From contig NC_071396.1 of NCBI RefSeq assembly GCF_022682495.2, positions 18,907,735-18,971,734 of the forward strand: a stretch of DNA of 64,000 nucleotides. The letters run 5' to 3'. Below are positions 24,901-34,239 of this stretch, piece after piece (position 1 is the first letter of the stretch; each line of letters starts with the position of its first letter). Under the pieces are notes generated by a model that made no database searches, was not told where the DNA came from, and saw nothing but the letters and a program-made list of their open reading frames with translations. Both the position numbers and the translations under genes were made by a program. This stretch comes from Desmodus rotundus. Taxonomy: Eukaryota > Chordata > Mammalia > Chiroptera > Phyllostomidae.

Positions 24901-27900
24901 CCAGTGGGAAATCAGGCCTGCATTGTACTTAGACTGCTATGAGACTTGCTCTTGCTAAAAAACTCCCTCACCCTGACTTGAGGAAGCAAATGTTTACTGA
25001 GTATCTTTATCTTCCCAGAATCTGGGCTAGACCCTCCAGGTATGGGACAAAGCCTTTTCGACCATTTCTCCTTTTACATTGCAAATATCCCCCTTTGATG
25101 TACTCAGTGACTTCCTCTCCTGTGTCTGCAAAGATAACCACCCCAAACAAACCTATGAATAATAAATGAGGACCATCTTTGATGTAGGAGGCCTAGAAAA
25201 ACAATAAAGCCTGTCCAGGCGGCGGTGAAGAGGTCTCTCTCTAACTTGGAGAGTGGCCACGTAGCCCCTTTTCCCCCACCGGATTTCTATAGTCCGCATG
25301 TATGTGTGTTTGAATACTGAAACCTCAACAGCAGATCTTGCGGGACGAGATCCGCGTCACTCTTCTCCTTCCGGTACCCCTGTGATTCGGATGTTGGAAC
25401 ATTTAAGGTTGTCCTGGAGGTTCCTAAGCCTCTCCTCATTTTTTTGAATTCTTGTTTCTTCATTCTGTTCCTGTTGAATGTTTATTCCTTCCTTCTGCTC
25501 CAAATTGCTGATTTGAGTCCCAGTTTCCTTCCCTTCATTGTTGGTTCCCTGTATATTTTTATTTCACTTTGCATAGCCTTCTCTTCTTCCTCTATTCTGT
25601 GCCCAAACTCAATCAGTTCTGTGATCATCCTGATTACCTGTGTTTTGAACTCTGCATCAGATAGGTTGTCTATCTCCTTGTTGCTTAGTTCTCTTTCTGG
25701 ACTTCTGATCTGGTCTTTCATTTGGGCCATGTTTCTTTGTCTCAGCACACATTCAAAACAAATGAATACAGAAAACGAAACAGAAACAGACCCATATAGA
25801 GAGCAAGCTGATAGTTGCCAAAGGGGAGGGGGGTAGGGGAATGGGAATAAAAAATAAAATATTTTTTACAAATGGTAAAGAAAGCAAGGTTATAGAACTA
25901 AAAAACTATCTTTAAAAATAGGCCTCATAGAGAAACAGGTCAATTTCCCAAATGACATGCACACACAGTCAGTCCACAGAAAACAACAGAATCCTAGTAG
26001 TTTGAAAGATTTACTTTCAAGAATTAATGCACTAATGACGGAGATATTTCCTTTATCTTAAGAGATGTTAAGTAAAGACATTTCCTCCCATTTCATCAGA
26101 AAACATCATCAAAGGAGGCCCCACGCTATGCAAGGATGGAAGGGCACTCACCGAGCTGAAGCTGAAACCAACTGAGTGAATATTCACTTTGCCGTAAATG
26201 CCCAGAGTGTCTATTTTCTCCGGGCTAATCCTGTGGGCATAGAGCAGCACGTGTTTTCCATTTACAGCCACCTAGAGGGACACAGAAAACAGCCCCCGCC
26301 CAAGAGAGTTAATAAATTAACTTCATTAATTTACTCCAACTGGAATCTGTTTATTTGGGTTTCATTTTATCCCTTTTCCACAGGGCTCCACTTTATGTGT
26401 CTGACCAGATGGGGACTGAAAGCATCACAAACCAGCGGGTTTATCTTCTTTTGACTTCCTCACCTCCAGACCAATCACACATGCATGCACACGTGTGCAA
26501 AATAGGAGACATCCTGGGTTCAGAGGCTCCCGATGCCCTGGTGGACTCTGAGCCCAGGAGAGACCCGCTCTGCAAGCTTGCCACCCCCTGAGGGACCGCC
26601 ATGTGGGCAGGCGCTCAGCCTGCACTTGCTGCACTTGCTGAGTGAATGAACGTGGGCAAATTCCCCAGCTTCGAGATTGCCGTTTGTGAGCAGGGAAACG
26701 CTGTTGCTCAAGGGGCTGCTGTTGCGAGGAGATGAGGCCACTGCTTAGTCCCAGCTCGGCCTGACACAGAGCAGGAGTCCAGCAGTTCCTTTCCCTCCCT
26801 CCCAAACACCAGGTGCTGTGTTGCAGAATGTCAGGAAAACACAGGCTGAACACAGCATGGTCTTTACGCTACAGGAGCTCAAAACCCCAGTGGCAGGCAA
26901 AATAAACACAGGAAAAAAACAAAGCCCAACAATACAGGAAAAAATACTCAAAGACCAGAGAAGGAAGGGGTGATGGAGTTCAGGGGGTTGAGGGGTGATG
27001 TTCTGGTGGGAGCAGGATCCTGGAGGCCAGGAAGGACCTGCACCAGGGAAGGGAGCATCTTCTCTCAAAGAGCAAGCAGGGGAAGAGCCACTGGGGCCAA
27101 ATTCTACATCGCACATACACACGAGGTGTGAAATGCATGTGGAAAACTACACACAAGATTTCGGAGATCTCTGGGTCTAAAATCTCAAGATCCTAAAGAA
27201 CCCTCTCGTGACAGGACCAAGTCTCACACTGGACTCTGACTTCTACATTCGGGTTGCCCACCTGTCCATTAGTCCAGATTTCCCAGACTTTGGGTCTCCG
27301 TGGTTCTAATTTACCACCTTATGTTAGTATGGTGCTATGCCAATTCAGAACTGAGCTCAGCCCTGCTAGGAGAAATAGTGCCCACCTCACCTGCAGGCAC
27401 CTGCCTGGCCCCTGTGTTAGAGAAAAATTATAAAGCCGAACTCTCTCTGGAGGTAAGAAACGTAAGGAGTTCTCACTGCTGTGAATAAGCTTCCTGTGCA
27501 CTGATTCCCATTAATGAGGATTCAACTTTCAGTCTCCAAAACCTACCTGGAATTTGTCTTTCAGCACCATAATCACAATTTCAAAAGACTTTTCTTTTGT
27601 GAAAGGCATGTCGTAGGTGATCTCTTCCCTCCCCCACTTTTCGTTTTTCAGAGTATTGCAAACAATGCAGTTGGTCCTTTTGAAACGTGGATTGAAGTGA
27701 AAGACCACATCAGCTCGAGGTTTCACACTGCTGCCAGTCTGGAAGTCCACCTGGAATCTGGGTGAGGAAAGAAACACGGCTACCTGAGGACTTCGAGAGG
27801 AAGGCTGCAGGCAGGGGCCCAAAAGCACGAAAACCCAGGCTGACCCTCTGTTCTTTCACCCTCGTGGCCTGAATACCCTTCCTTTGCTTCCTCCTTAAGA

Positions 27901-30900
27901 ACAGCCCCCTGAGCTGTAGCTGGGGCCCCATCTGTGCAGAAGGAGCCTCCATTCTCCAGCCTTCCTTGCAGGCAGGCGTGCTCATGGGGTAAAGCTCTGC
28001 TGAGGTGGAAGCCAGTGTTTAGGGAAACTACTGGAAGCTGCCGTAAGTCAGGTGGCCTCTGCCTTTTGCCCACCCCCTGCTCCTGCCCCCACCCCCAAAC
28101 AGCACACGCGCCCACCCAGCTGCAGTTGTAGTGCCAAGAATCAAGGGAAAGAGGACCTCACCCTGGGACAGCAGAGCGGACAGCCAGAAATGACCTGCTT
28201 CTCTAAGACTTGATGGACTTGCCTTAAAATGCCTGCACTGTCTCCTTTAGACTTGACTTTCATACCTCATTTAAACCACTGTTGTGTGGGCAGCAGCCAT
28301 GCTGACCTGAGCCCAACTCTAACAGTATGGCCTTGTCCATAGTTAGTAGCCAAGGACACATACCACCCAAAAACAGACCGTAAGAGGTGCTGTACGAGCT
28401 CTGGCCAGGTGGCTCAGCTGGTTATAGCATCGTCCCAAACCAAAAGGTTGTGGGTTCGATCCCCAGTCTGGACACATACGTAGGCTACATGTTCAATCGC
28501 AGGTTCGGGCATCTCTGGGAGGCAACCAATCACTGTTTCTCTGTCTCCCATCGATGTCTGTCTGTCTGTATCTTCCTCCCTCCCTCCCTCCCTCTCTAAA
28601 ATCAATAAACATATCCTCAGGTGAGGATTAGAAAAAGACAGAGAGATGCTGTGGGAGTCTGACCCTGTAACTGGACTTTGTCCCTGTCATCTGATCACAG
28701 TTCCCCTCATTAATATACAAGGTCTATCCAGAAAAAGCTCAGCCATTATTAACATAACAAGAACAGTTTGCACAACATCGATGTAATCTGGCAGCCAAGG
28801 AGAGTGGACTGGAATGCACATGCGTGAACAATGATGACTTCACTGTACTTGTCAGTGGGGGCAATAGACACCACTGAGTGAGCATGTGTCCTGTGTGGCC
28901 ATCACATTCAAAATGACTGAGCAAGGAGAGCAACGAATCTGCATCAAATTTTGCATTAAGCTTGAACATTCCTCCAGGGAAACTATTCGGATGATTCAGA
29001 AGGCCAAAGCTATGGGCAACTAGTGATTGGCAGCTTCATCACGACAACGCACGTGCTCAGGCATCACGTCTTGTGCAAAGATTTTTAGTGAAACATCAAA
29101 TCACTCAAGGGACTCAGCCCTCTACAGCCCAGATTTGGTGCCCTGTGACTTCTGGCTTTTCCCAAAACTGAAATCACCTTTGAAAGGGAAGAGATTTCAC
29201 ACCATCAATGAGATTCAGGAAAATAAGATGGGGCAGCTGATGGCAACTGGGAGAACTGTGTGAGGTGTCAAGGTGCCTACTTTGAAGGCGACTGAGGTGT
29301 CACTGTCCTATGTACAATGTTTCTTGTATCTGGTATCTTCTTCAGTAAATGTCTCTACTTTTCATATGACATGGCTGGATACCTTTTGGACAGGCCTTGT
29401 AGACCCAATTCTTTATAATGAGATCAGACTTACAGCAGTAAAATAAAAACCCAAATAACCTTTACTTCAGTCACTCATTCCAATCTCAGCACCTGGGCCA
29501 TGATGCTGACGAAAGCAAAATCAGGCTTCAAATACTAAAACGTCTCTCCCATGTTAGCTTTCATCATTGTCCCGCGGTCACCAAGAGACAGTTGATTCAC
29601 GTTCTTTTTCATCTAATACAACAATTTTACCTGTCTGAATCACCAGGAACATGCCCACGTATTACAATCAAAGTTCCAGGCTCCAACTGCTCAGAAATGG
29701 TCCCAACATAGGGGATTACCTAGGAAAAATAAATTTAACAAACGTACTTTTATATAAAATTGAAAGACTATATTTTTAAGTACTGCATTTTCATCACACA
29801 GAAATCTGCTCAACCTAGCATTTTCCAAGCCTTCCTCACTATTCATATAGCTACGCAACATCTGCAAACTGAGTTATTTGGGAAAAGACACAAGATAAAC
29901 ACTATTCATGATATTTTGTATTTGGCTAGGGGTTTTGTGAAATAAAACTTCCACTTAACAGAATAATCCTGATAATAGAAAGAAAAATTCATGGCAACGT
30001 CATCCCTCCCCACCTGAGTGTTCCTCACAACAGCAGGATCGAGACTACGTCCAGCCCCACACCGGCACCAATGGGGTGAGGACGCTCACTGCCTAGGGAG
30101 GGCCTGGCCACACTGGGCTTCCTGACTGCAGCCCGCACCACGCTGCATCTGAGGGATGAGCTCTGGGTGCCTGTGGGCCTCTCATGGCACAGTATCCACC
30201 GACCCTGGCCTGGTCCCTCTGTGGGCTTGGGCTCCAACAGACATTCCCACACAGCATTCAGGTTCCAACCTGTCCCCTCAACAGCTGGAACCAGCCTTTC
30301 TACCTGGGGCCTGACACACTCAGACCCTGTCACTCCCTTTCCCCTAAGGTGACTGCACTGGCTGGGGACCTGTGCTATGTGGCTGCATCTCCTGCCTCAC
30401 AACCTCCCCTCCTCCACTTAGGAGCCGCTGGCCAGACACCAGCATGCTGCATGCCCAGCTCTCCCAAATACGTCATATATGCTGCGATTTGTCCGAGGTA
30501 GTGCTGGCTGTTAAGATATAAATAAAACACGCGGGGCTTGTGGTCAATGGGTGGCTCTCAGCTCAAAGACACTCCTCTGCGGATCCTGTCTCGGGTTCCC
30601 TGGGTGCCACCTGCGTGAGCCCCTGAGGGGCCGGCACAGCACTGCATGCTATCTGTGGCCCACACCTCTGTGCTACAGGGGCAGCTCTGGGTCATCACTT
30701 TCACATCCCCGGGACAGAGGTCCAGAGATGATCAACCATCACATGGTGAGTGAATGAGCTCTCGCCGCCCGGAAATGGCTGTGGCCAGCCTCTTGCAAGC
30801 AGATGAGCTACAACGAAGCTGCCGCTGCATAGCAAGTGTTTCTGCCTTCAGCACCAAGAATCCCCCAAACCAGTTACCATCTGGAGTCATAACTGCTGAG

Positions 30901-33410
30901 GGCAGCTGGGTGGGATGAACAGAGCCCGTGCCATCAGAGATCTCTCTCTGCTTAACAGGTGCACAGAGTGGGGCTACAGACACACAGCGGGGTGGTCAGG
31001 TTTTGTGTGCAGACAATGCGGAAGGGGTCACACCTCCACGCTGATCTTTTGGACCACAGCCAATTCCAAGATTAGGTAGCAGCATCTTCAATAGTGTAAA
31101 TCAATCTTCATAAAATGAGACTAATTTTTGTAACTTCAACTTTAATATATGTTCTAATTACATGTATGCAGAGTATTCAACAACACAAAAATATTAGTGA
31201 TACAAGTATCAGTGAGAAAGTAGCCTACAAAACTATACACATTACAATCTTTAATAAATATTATCTTAAGTTATAATAAACATTAAAAAGAAAACACTGT
31301 AAAGAAATAAACCAGAAATGAGTTCTATAATAAACATTTATATTTTTATAACCACAGACGTTTTTATCATGTATTTAATTTTAGGGTTGGAAAGAGCTTT
31401 TTGAGACCATCACTGCTAATATGTTGTTCACAACTGTTAATAAATTGTTCCAGTCTGAGAAACAGCTGTGTCGAAAACTTTGGCCATTTTCTGTTTTAGT
31501 TGTCTGGGTTAATGCTTTCTGCTTGGTAAAGTGCCCTAAATTACATGAGTAAGACTCAGCTTTCTGGGACCACGGGAGTGAGTCAAAATGCCCTGCAGCC
31601 CACTCACTTAACTCACGGCTGTCTGCTCCTGTGAAAAGGGAAAAGGGAACTGTTTTCTAGGCAACTGCAAGCTTGATGCTTCCAGTTTCACAAGGAATTA
31701 CTTTGTGTAAAAACATTGAGAGAGGTATGATCACAATGGAGACAATACCATAAGCTTAAGCCCTAGTTAGGTTTGGTGTTCTCTGCCAAAACTTCCTACC
31801 TTGTACAATATCCTAATTGATTAACTTACAATATCCAAGTTATCTGTGGCCTCCTCTTTCCCCTGGTCTTTTGAACACTCGAAGGGCAACGAGCTACACA
31901 TTAAGAAAGCTGACACGCAATACAGGGACTCAGTGCGGTGAGTGTTTAACAGTAAGTGAAATTTAAAGACATCCAAATGTTACTTTTGCCATTCAGGTCA
32001 GTCTCTCTACCTACCCTTTTCTACTTGAGAGAACTGACTACAAAACAGAGAAACTTAAAGGGCCAAAAAAGGTTTACTTTGTAAACTTGTTACCAGGAAG
32101 TAACTTCACAACAGAGCAAGGTCACGTGGGAGCCCGGAGTGCACTTCCTGCTCTAAAGCAGCATGACTTTGGGGCCCCCTTCATCAGTTGAGGGTGCTAA
32201 CCCCAGAAATCACAGGAATCATCAAGATATGAGGTATCCAGATATGCTGGGATTTTAACCTAGAAAATGATTTTCCAAATACCATTACAATTAGGCATCT
32301 TTGTGCATGAAGGCCAGCACTGACCGGTGTGACTCGATGGCCCTGCCTCCTGGCTCCAGTCAAGGTGACACTTCAGTCATCCTTGGCAGGCAGCCTATCT
32401 TTTTTTTAAATCTCTGCAGAAAGTCAGTCTATAACTTTGAGATGCTTTTAACTCTAAGACACACAAAATCAATTTTAAGTACCTCTGACTTCAAATTCGG
32501 GAAGTCTTTTTTTAATCTAGTACTATTGAAGGCTATGTCCTCTAAAGCTGAGTTTGCTTAATATGGTGGTCATACATTATTCTTGCACACTGACATTAAA
32601 ACTTGGGAGGAAAAGAGTTATAGCTACAGAATAAATAAAAAAACTGAACCCACTTATACGAAGACTGGTTTAGGACCCTCACCCTCCCTATTGCCCAAGA
32701 GTCTCTTGGCGGAGCGGGCAGTGTTTACAAAAAAAGCAGCAACTCTACCTCAGACCTAAATTCAGGATTCAGCTCCAGATACAAGGAAACTGCATCCCTA
32801 CTTAAAACTAAAGTTCGTCACTTCTCGGGGGGACACTGAAACTTCGAGCAATCACAGTCATTCAGGGGTTCTTGGGCCAGGCTAGGACAAGACCCTTAAT
32901 TTTTTTCATTTTCATCTCACCACTAGCTTTTGACACTTCCCTGCTCAAGGGACAAGTAGCATTTGAAAGACAGAGGGGTTAAAAACTGAGACATTAACTT
33001 TGCATAAACAGGTCTAATTAAGAAAGAAAATTTAAAGCATGTAGAATAAGGAGTCCATTTTCTTTTTAAAAGTATGTCTTATGGTTATCTGCACCCTCCT
33101 GCCACCAGCACTGCTGGCAGGCATGCCCTCCACTGTCCTCCTGCGTCCCGTTCACAACACGTTCTCACCACTTTGGTGGCAATGGGACCCGGCCCCCCAC
33201 TGGCCAGCTCCAAGGGCTGCATCTGTTGTCACAGTCCCTGAGGGACTGTGTGACATGTTCACTGAATTTTATTCTTGACCCTCTCCCCCAGCAACAGATA
33301 GTTACTATCCAATTGGATTTGCTCTCAATCCTGCCAAAGTAAAAAGTGACTTCAGAGAAACCAGTTACCGGGTTACTGACGACATACTGCAGGTTGTTTA
33401 AGGACAACAT
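15767..33410 (-). CDS. LGALS8: Galectin-8 gene, coding span (8 constitutive exons plus 1 alternative exon)
   Basis: This gene encodes galectin-8, a soluble lectin with two carbohydrate-recognition domains (CRDs) joined by a linker. The family acts outside cells in adhesion and in the cytosol, where it detects exposed glycans on damaged vesicles. The coding exons are 33369-33410, 29631-29719, 27547-27757, 26152-26271, 22726-22752, 21921-22009, 20986-21151 and 15767-15916. They total 894 nt and give 297 residues. The 89/211/120 and 89/166/150 exon pattern is the galectin pattern seen twice. The N-CRD occupies about residues 15-154 and has H64, N66, R68, N78, W85 and E88, plus Q46 and R58, equivalent to the human residues Q47 and R59 that favour sialylated or sulfated glycans. 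The C-CRD occupies about 164-297 with H209, N211, R213, N222, W229 and E232. There is no signal peptide, as expected for a galectin. The human 19-residue linker segment starting DLQS was not found. Identity rests on close agreement with human galectin-8 as I remember it. Confidence 0.96.
16290..17138 (-). mobile_element. L1 LINE 3' end fragment
   Basis: Antisense L1 3' sequence: the motif behind CCATTGTATATACCTACTGA, the TTTTCATTGGGTTATGTCTT segment and the GGATATTAACCTCTTACCAG segment are typical of L1M 3' ends. It lies inside the last LGALS8 intron. Confidence 0.8.
17140..17285 (+). mobile_element. VES-type bat SINE, 5'-truncated
   Basis: The tRNA-like B-box region (ACGGGTTCAATGCCC) is followed by the VES body (GGAAGGCAACCAATCAATG), a TC-rich run and AAAATCAATAAACATATCCT. 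The A box is missing. It lies between two L1 segments. Confidence 0.85.
17290..18608 (-). mobile_element. L1 LINE 5' end (5' UTR and ORF1 part)
   Basis: Read on the minus strand, the element starts at about 18,608 with the L1-type CCAAGATGGCGGC (18,593-18,605), the YY1 site that sets the L1 transcription start. The 5' UTR and part of ORF1 follow to about 17,290. With the 3' piece at 16,290 it probably forms one internally deleted insertion. Confidence 0.65.
18609..20862. other. LGALS8 intron sequence, no exon recognised
   Basis: A run of cytosines lies at about 20,004-20,016. A 135-codon open frame on the plus strand starts at 19,699 ([20 protein letters not shown]), but I do not recognise its product. 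No splice-bounded exon on the gene's strand is supported. Confidence 0.4.
20864..20889. repeat. (CA)n microsatellite
   Basis: An almost pure CA run of about 13 units sits 95 bp from the donor side of LGALS8 coding exon 7. Confidence 0.9.
20986..21151 (-). CDS. LGALS8: LGALS8 coding exon 7 (C-CRD sugar-binding core, residues 193-248)
   Basis: This 166-bp exon encodes [20 protein letters not shown] and continues with [13 protein letters not shown] up to MYFE. It carries H209, N211, R213, N222, W229 and E232, the conserved galectin contacts with the galactose ring. The donor is GTGAGA. The acceptor (TTGAAAG) has a weak pyrimidine tract, but the split-codon phase and the exact galectin length support it. 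Confidence 0.95.
21715..21860 (+). repeat. MIR SINE fragment
   Basis: GTCCTGGTTCTGCCACCAAC followed by a decayed TCTGACTCCC and TTTCAGACGAGGA core has MIR organisation. Confidence 0.55.
21921..22009 (-). CDS. LGALS8: LGALS8 coding exon 6 (start of C-CRD, residues 164-192)
   Basis: This 89-bp exon encodes [20 protein letters not shown] and then KGEVNAKAK, with the next serine codon split (AG|C). The acceptor is TTCTTTGCAG and the donor GTTGGT. It is the C-domain partner of the 89-bp exon at 29,631, reflecting the internal duplication that made tandem-repeat galectins. Confidence 0.95.
22476..22598 (-). CDS. LGALS8: LGALS8 alternative long-linker exon (galectin-8L isoform)
   Basis: This is a 123-bp, 41-codon, phase-0 exon bounded by acceptor TTCCCCGCAG and donor GTTTGC. 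It reads [20 protein letters not shown] and continues to LPINSLSK. It closely matches the 42-residue insert of the long human galectin-8 isoform, which begins PSNRGG and contains RTVYTKS. In human this insert lengthens the hinge and makes it more open to proteases. The open frame, conserved borders and multiple-of-3 length suggest that it is still used as a cassette exon; splicing itself cannot be shown from sequence. Confidence 0.85.
22726..22752 (-). CDS. LGALS8: LGALS8 27-bp linker micro-exon (residues 155-163)
   Basis: This exon is 27 bp and encodes VQNAGVPQF, between acceptor CCAACAG and a strong GTAAGT donor. Human has VPKSGTPQL and mouse IQKPGKLQL at this place, with the same 9 codons and phase. 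The match in length, phase, position and last residues makes it convincing despite its size. It is part of the hinge between the two sugar-binding domains and is too short to be found as an open reading frame. Confidence 0.88.
22753..23919. other. LGALS8 intron; no further linker exon recognised; old LINE scrap
   Basis: I searched the minus strand for the DLQS...EISREN linker exon of human and mouse and did not find it. L1-like sequence occurs at about 23,730-23,890. Confidence 0.4.
23920..24796 (-). mobile_element. HAL1-type half-LINE, 3' part
   Basis: On the minus strand this is the L1-like ORF1 C-terminal region followed directly by the 3' UTR and A-rich tail, with no ORF2. It is the same family as the plus-strand copy at 52,007, sharing for example the [18 protein letters not shown] stretch. 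The element is interrupted at 24,797 by a solo LTR and continues at 25,366. Confidence 0.8.
24797..25359 (+). mobile_element. Solo LTR of a class II (ERV2-like) endogenous retrovirus
   Basis: This 563-bp element starts TGTGGGGAACC and ends CGCGTCA, the TG...CA ends of a retroviral LTR. It is flanked by an exact 6-bp duplication, CTCTTC, at 24,791-24,796 and 25,360-25,365. Six base pairs is the usual size for betaretrovirus-like (ERV2) integrases. A poly(A) signal AATAAA at 25,203-25,208 sets the plus orientation. No internal viral genes remain, as expected after recombination between two LTRs. It splits a HAL1 element and so is younger than it. Confidence 0.85.
25366..25746 (-). mobile_element. 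HAL1-type half-LINE, 5' part (truncated)
   Basis: This continues the copy at 23,920 across the solo LTR. On the minus strand it encodes the ORF1 coiled-coil part ([20 protein letters not shown]). The start is 5'-truncated compared with the full copy at 52 kb. Confidence 0.8.
25747..25865 (+). mobile_element. L1 3' end fragment
   Basis: The motif AGAGCAAGCTGATAGTTGCC, a G-rich run and AATAAAAAATAAAAT form a typical carnivore/bat L1 3' UTR tail. It abuts the HAL1 truncation point. Confidence 0.55.
26152..26271 (-). CDS. LGALS8: LGALS8 coding exon 4 (end of N-CRD, residues 115-154)
   Basis: This 120-bp, 40-codon, phase-0 exon starts [20 protein letters not shown] and ends in GFSFSS, between acceptor CCCTCTAG and donor GTGAGT. 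It completes the first jelly-roll domain. In human and mouse the next codons are DLQS of the linker. Here the next exon I can recognise is the 27-bp one at 22,726, more than 3 kb away. Confidence 0.96.
27547..27757 (-). CDS. LGALS8: LGALS8 coding exon 3 (N-CRD sugar-binding core, residues 44-114)
   Basis: This 211-bp exon holds the carbohydrate-binding signature: HFNPRF (H64, N66, R68), then N78 in CNTL and WGREE (W85, E88). R58 in KPRAD and Q46 in RFQVD match the human residues that give the N-terminal domain its preference for 3'-sialylated or sulfated galactosides. The acceptor is CTCACCCAG and the donor GTAGGT. No key residue is missing, so this domain should be able to bind ligand. Confidence 0.97.
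28399..28641 (+). mobile_element. Full-length VES SINE with target-site duplication
   Basis: This is a tRNA-derived SINE with A box TGGCTCAGCTGG (28,410-28,421) and B box GGTTCGATCCC (28,453-28,463), followed by the VES body, a TC-rich run and AAAATCAATAAACATATCCT. It is flanked by AGAGGTGCTGTACGAG (28,383-28,398) and AGAGATGCTGTGGGAG (28,642-28,657), 13 of 16 identical. It is the best single marker that the DNA is from a bat. It lies in an LGALS8 intron, antisense to the gene. Confidence 0.93.
28716..29401 (+). mobile_element. Mariner (Tc1/mariner) DNA transposon, internally deleted
   Basis: The element starts TACAAGGTCTATCCAGAAAA and its right end, reverse-complemented, reads TACAAGGCCTGTCCAAAAGG, so it has terminal inverted repeats and TA at each edge. 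The length is 686 bp, about half of a full mariner. It keeps the transposase start (28,913-29,023, [20 protein letters not shown]) and the C-terminal catalytic part with HHDNARA and [16 protein letters not shown], the second and third aspartates of the DD34D set. The first aspartate is lost in the internal deletion and a frameshift follows. It cannot make active transposase. Confidence 0.88.
29631..29719 (-). CDS. LGALS8: LGALS8 coding exon 2 (N-CRD strands, residues 15-43)
   Basis: This 89-bp exon starts after a TTTTTCCTAG acceptor and ends before GTAAAA. It encodes [20 protein letters not shown] and then RGHVPGDSD, with the next arginine codon split (AG|A). It enters at phase 0 and leaves at phase 2, joining the 211-bp exon correctly. 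An 89-bp exon at this place is the usual galectin arrangement, and the same length recurs in the C-terminal domain. Confidence 0.95.
29720..33368. other. LGALS8 first coding intron, no exon recognised
   Basis: About 3.65 kb of mostly AT-rich sequence between the first two coding exons. Old repeats may be present, but none was recognised with confidence. No RNA gene was seen. Confidence 0.45.
33369..33410 (-). CDS. LGALS8: LGALS8 first coding exon (start codon, residues 1-14)
   Basis: This exon encodes [14 protein letters not shown], the galectin-8 N-terminal strand, and ends at a GTAACT donor (33363-33368 on the plus strand). Human galectin-8 begins with two methionines; here only one ATG precedes LSLNNLQ, so the protein is one residue shorter. 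The exon continues upstream as 5' UTR. Its acceptor was not fixed, because several AG dinucleotides lie within 40 bp without a clear pyrimidine tract. Confidence 0.93.
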
Positions 33411-33794
33411 CCTTCCCTTCCACTGTGTTGCTCACTGGGGTCTCTGCTGTGTATGACCTCAGACTTCAAGCAAGTTTCACGTAAAAGCTTCCCGGATTGA
33501 AACTGAGGCAGCTGCCCTGTGTGAAATCAAAACGGAGGGAAGGAAAATGCATCACTTTTCTTCACATAACTACTCTTAAATTTAAATGATAAATTATTTT
33601 ACTGATATTTACCAAATAACAAGATGCTATTGCAATCAAAGACGTGACCCCAATTCTTACCTACTATGCTTACAAACTTGTGTTGTATTATTAATGCAGG
33701 AAATGATGGTTTAAAATGACATCAGTGGTAAGTTTCTAACATCAAATTTATTATTAAAAATACTAAAAGAAAATAGTAGCAAATACTCCTGTAC

Positions 33795-33905
33795 AAATTT
33801 TCTCATCTGTAAAATGAGAATAATAGCAGTCACCTCACAGGTCTGTTCTGCGGATTAAATGAATTAATAAAACATGGCACAGCAAGTGCTTTATAAGTTT
33901 TAGAT
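33795..33905 (+). repeat. MIR SINE fragment
   Basis: TTTTCTCATCTGTAAAATGA, then a spacer and GATTAAATGAATTAATAAAA, is the classical MIR core. Confidence 0.75.
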
Positions 33906-34064
33906 ATTACGATTAATAGAAAAGATGGATCCTCCTCCTCCGAATTTAAACAAGGCAAAGGGGAAAAAATATCCAGCCTCGTATATTAAATATGATAATT
34001 TTTCCTGTGGCAAAAAGAAAAAAGATGTGTGTGGTGGGGGGCGCATCAACCACAGTTTTGAAGA

Positions 34065-34225
34065 CAAACTTCTAGTTATAAATAAGCCACGGGGTGTAAC
34101 ATCGCAATAACCAATTGACAGACCTACCGCGCTGATCACTTCGTAAGGTAAATAGGTGAGGAGTCTCTGTGTCGCACACCTGAAACTAACCTGATGCCGT
34201 ACGTCAAATATAATGTTAAAAAAAC
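34065..34225 (+). repeat. Old LINE 3' end-like fragment
   Basis: The pieces GTTATAAATAAGCCACGGGG, GCGCTGATCACTTCG and CACACCTGAAACTAACCTGA match the usual L1 3' end series in order. CpG-adjacent decay is visible. Confidence 0.5.
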
Positions 34226-34239
34226 AATCCGTCGCCACG

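Noticed and set aside
28453..28463. tRNA-like B box suggesting a tRNA gene
   Set aside because: It belongs to the tRNA-derived head of a SINE; the sequence does not fold into a full tRNA gene.
28387..28599. 70-codon frame and overlapping minus-strand frame
   Set aside because: Both are translations of the VES SINE.
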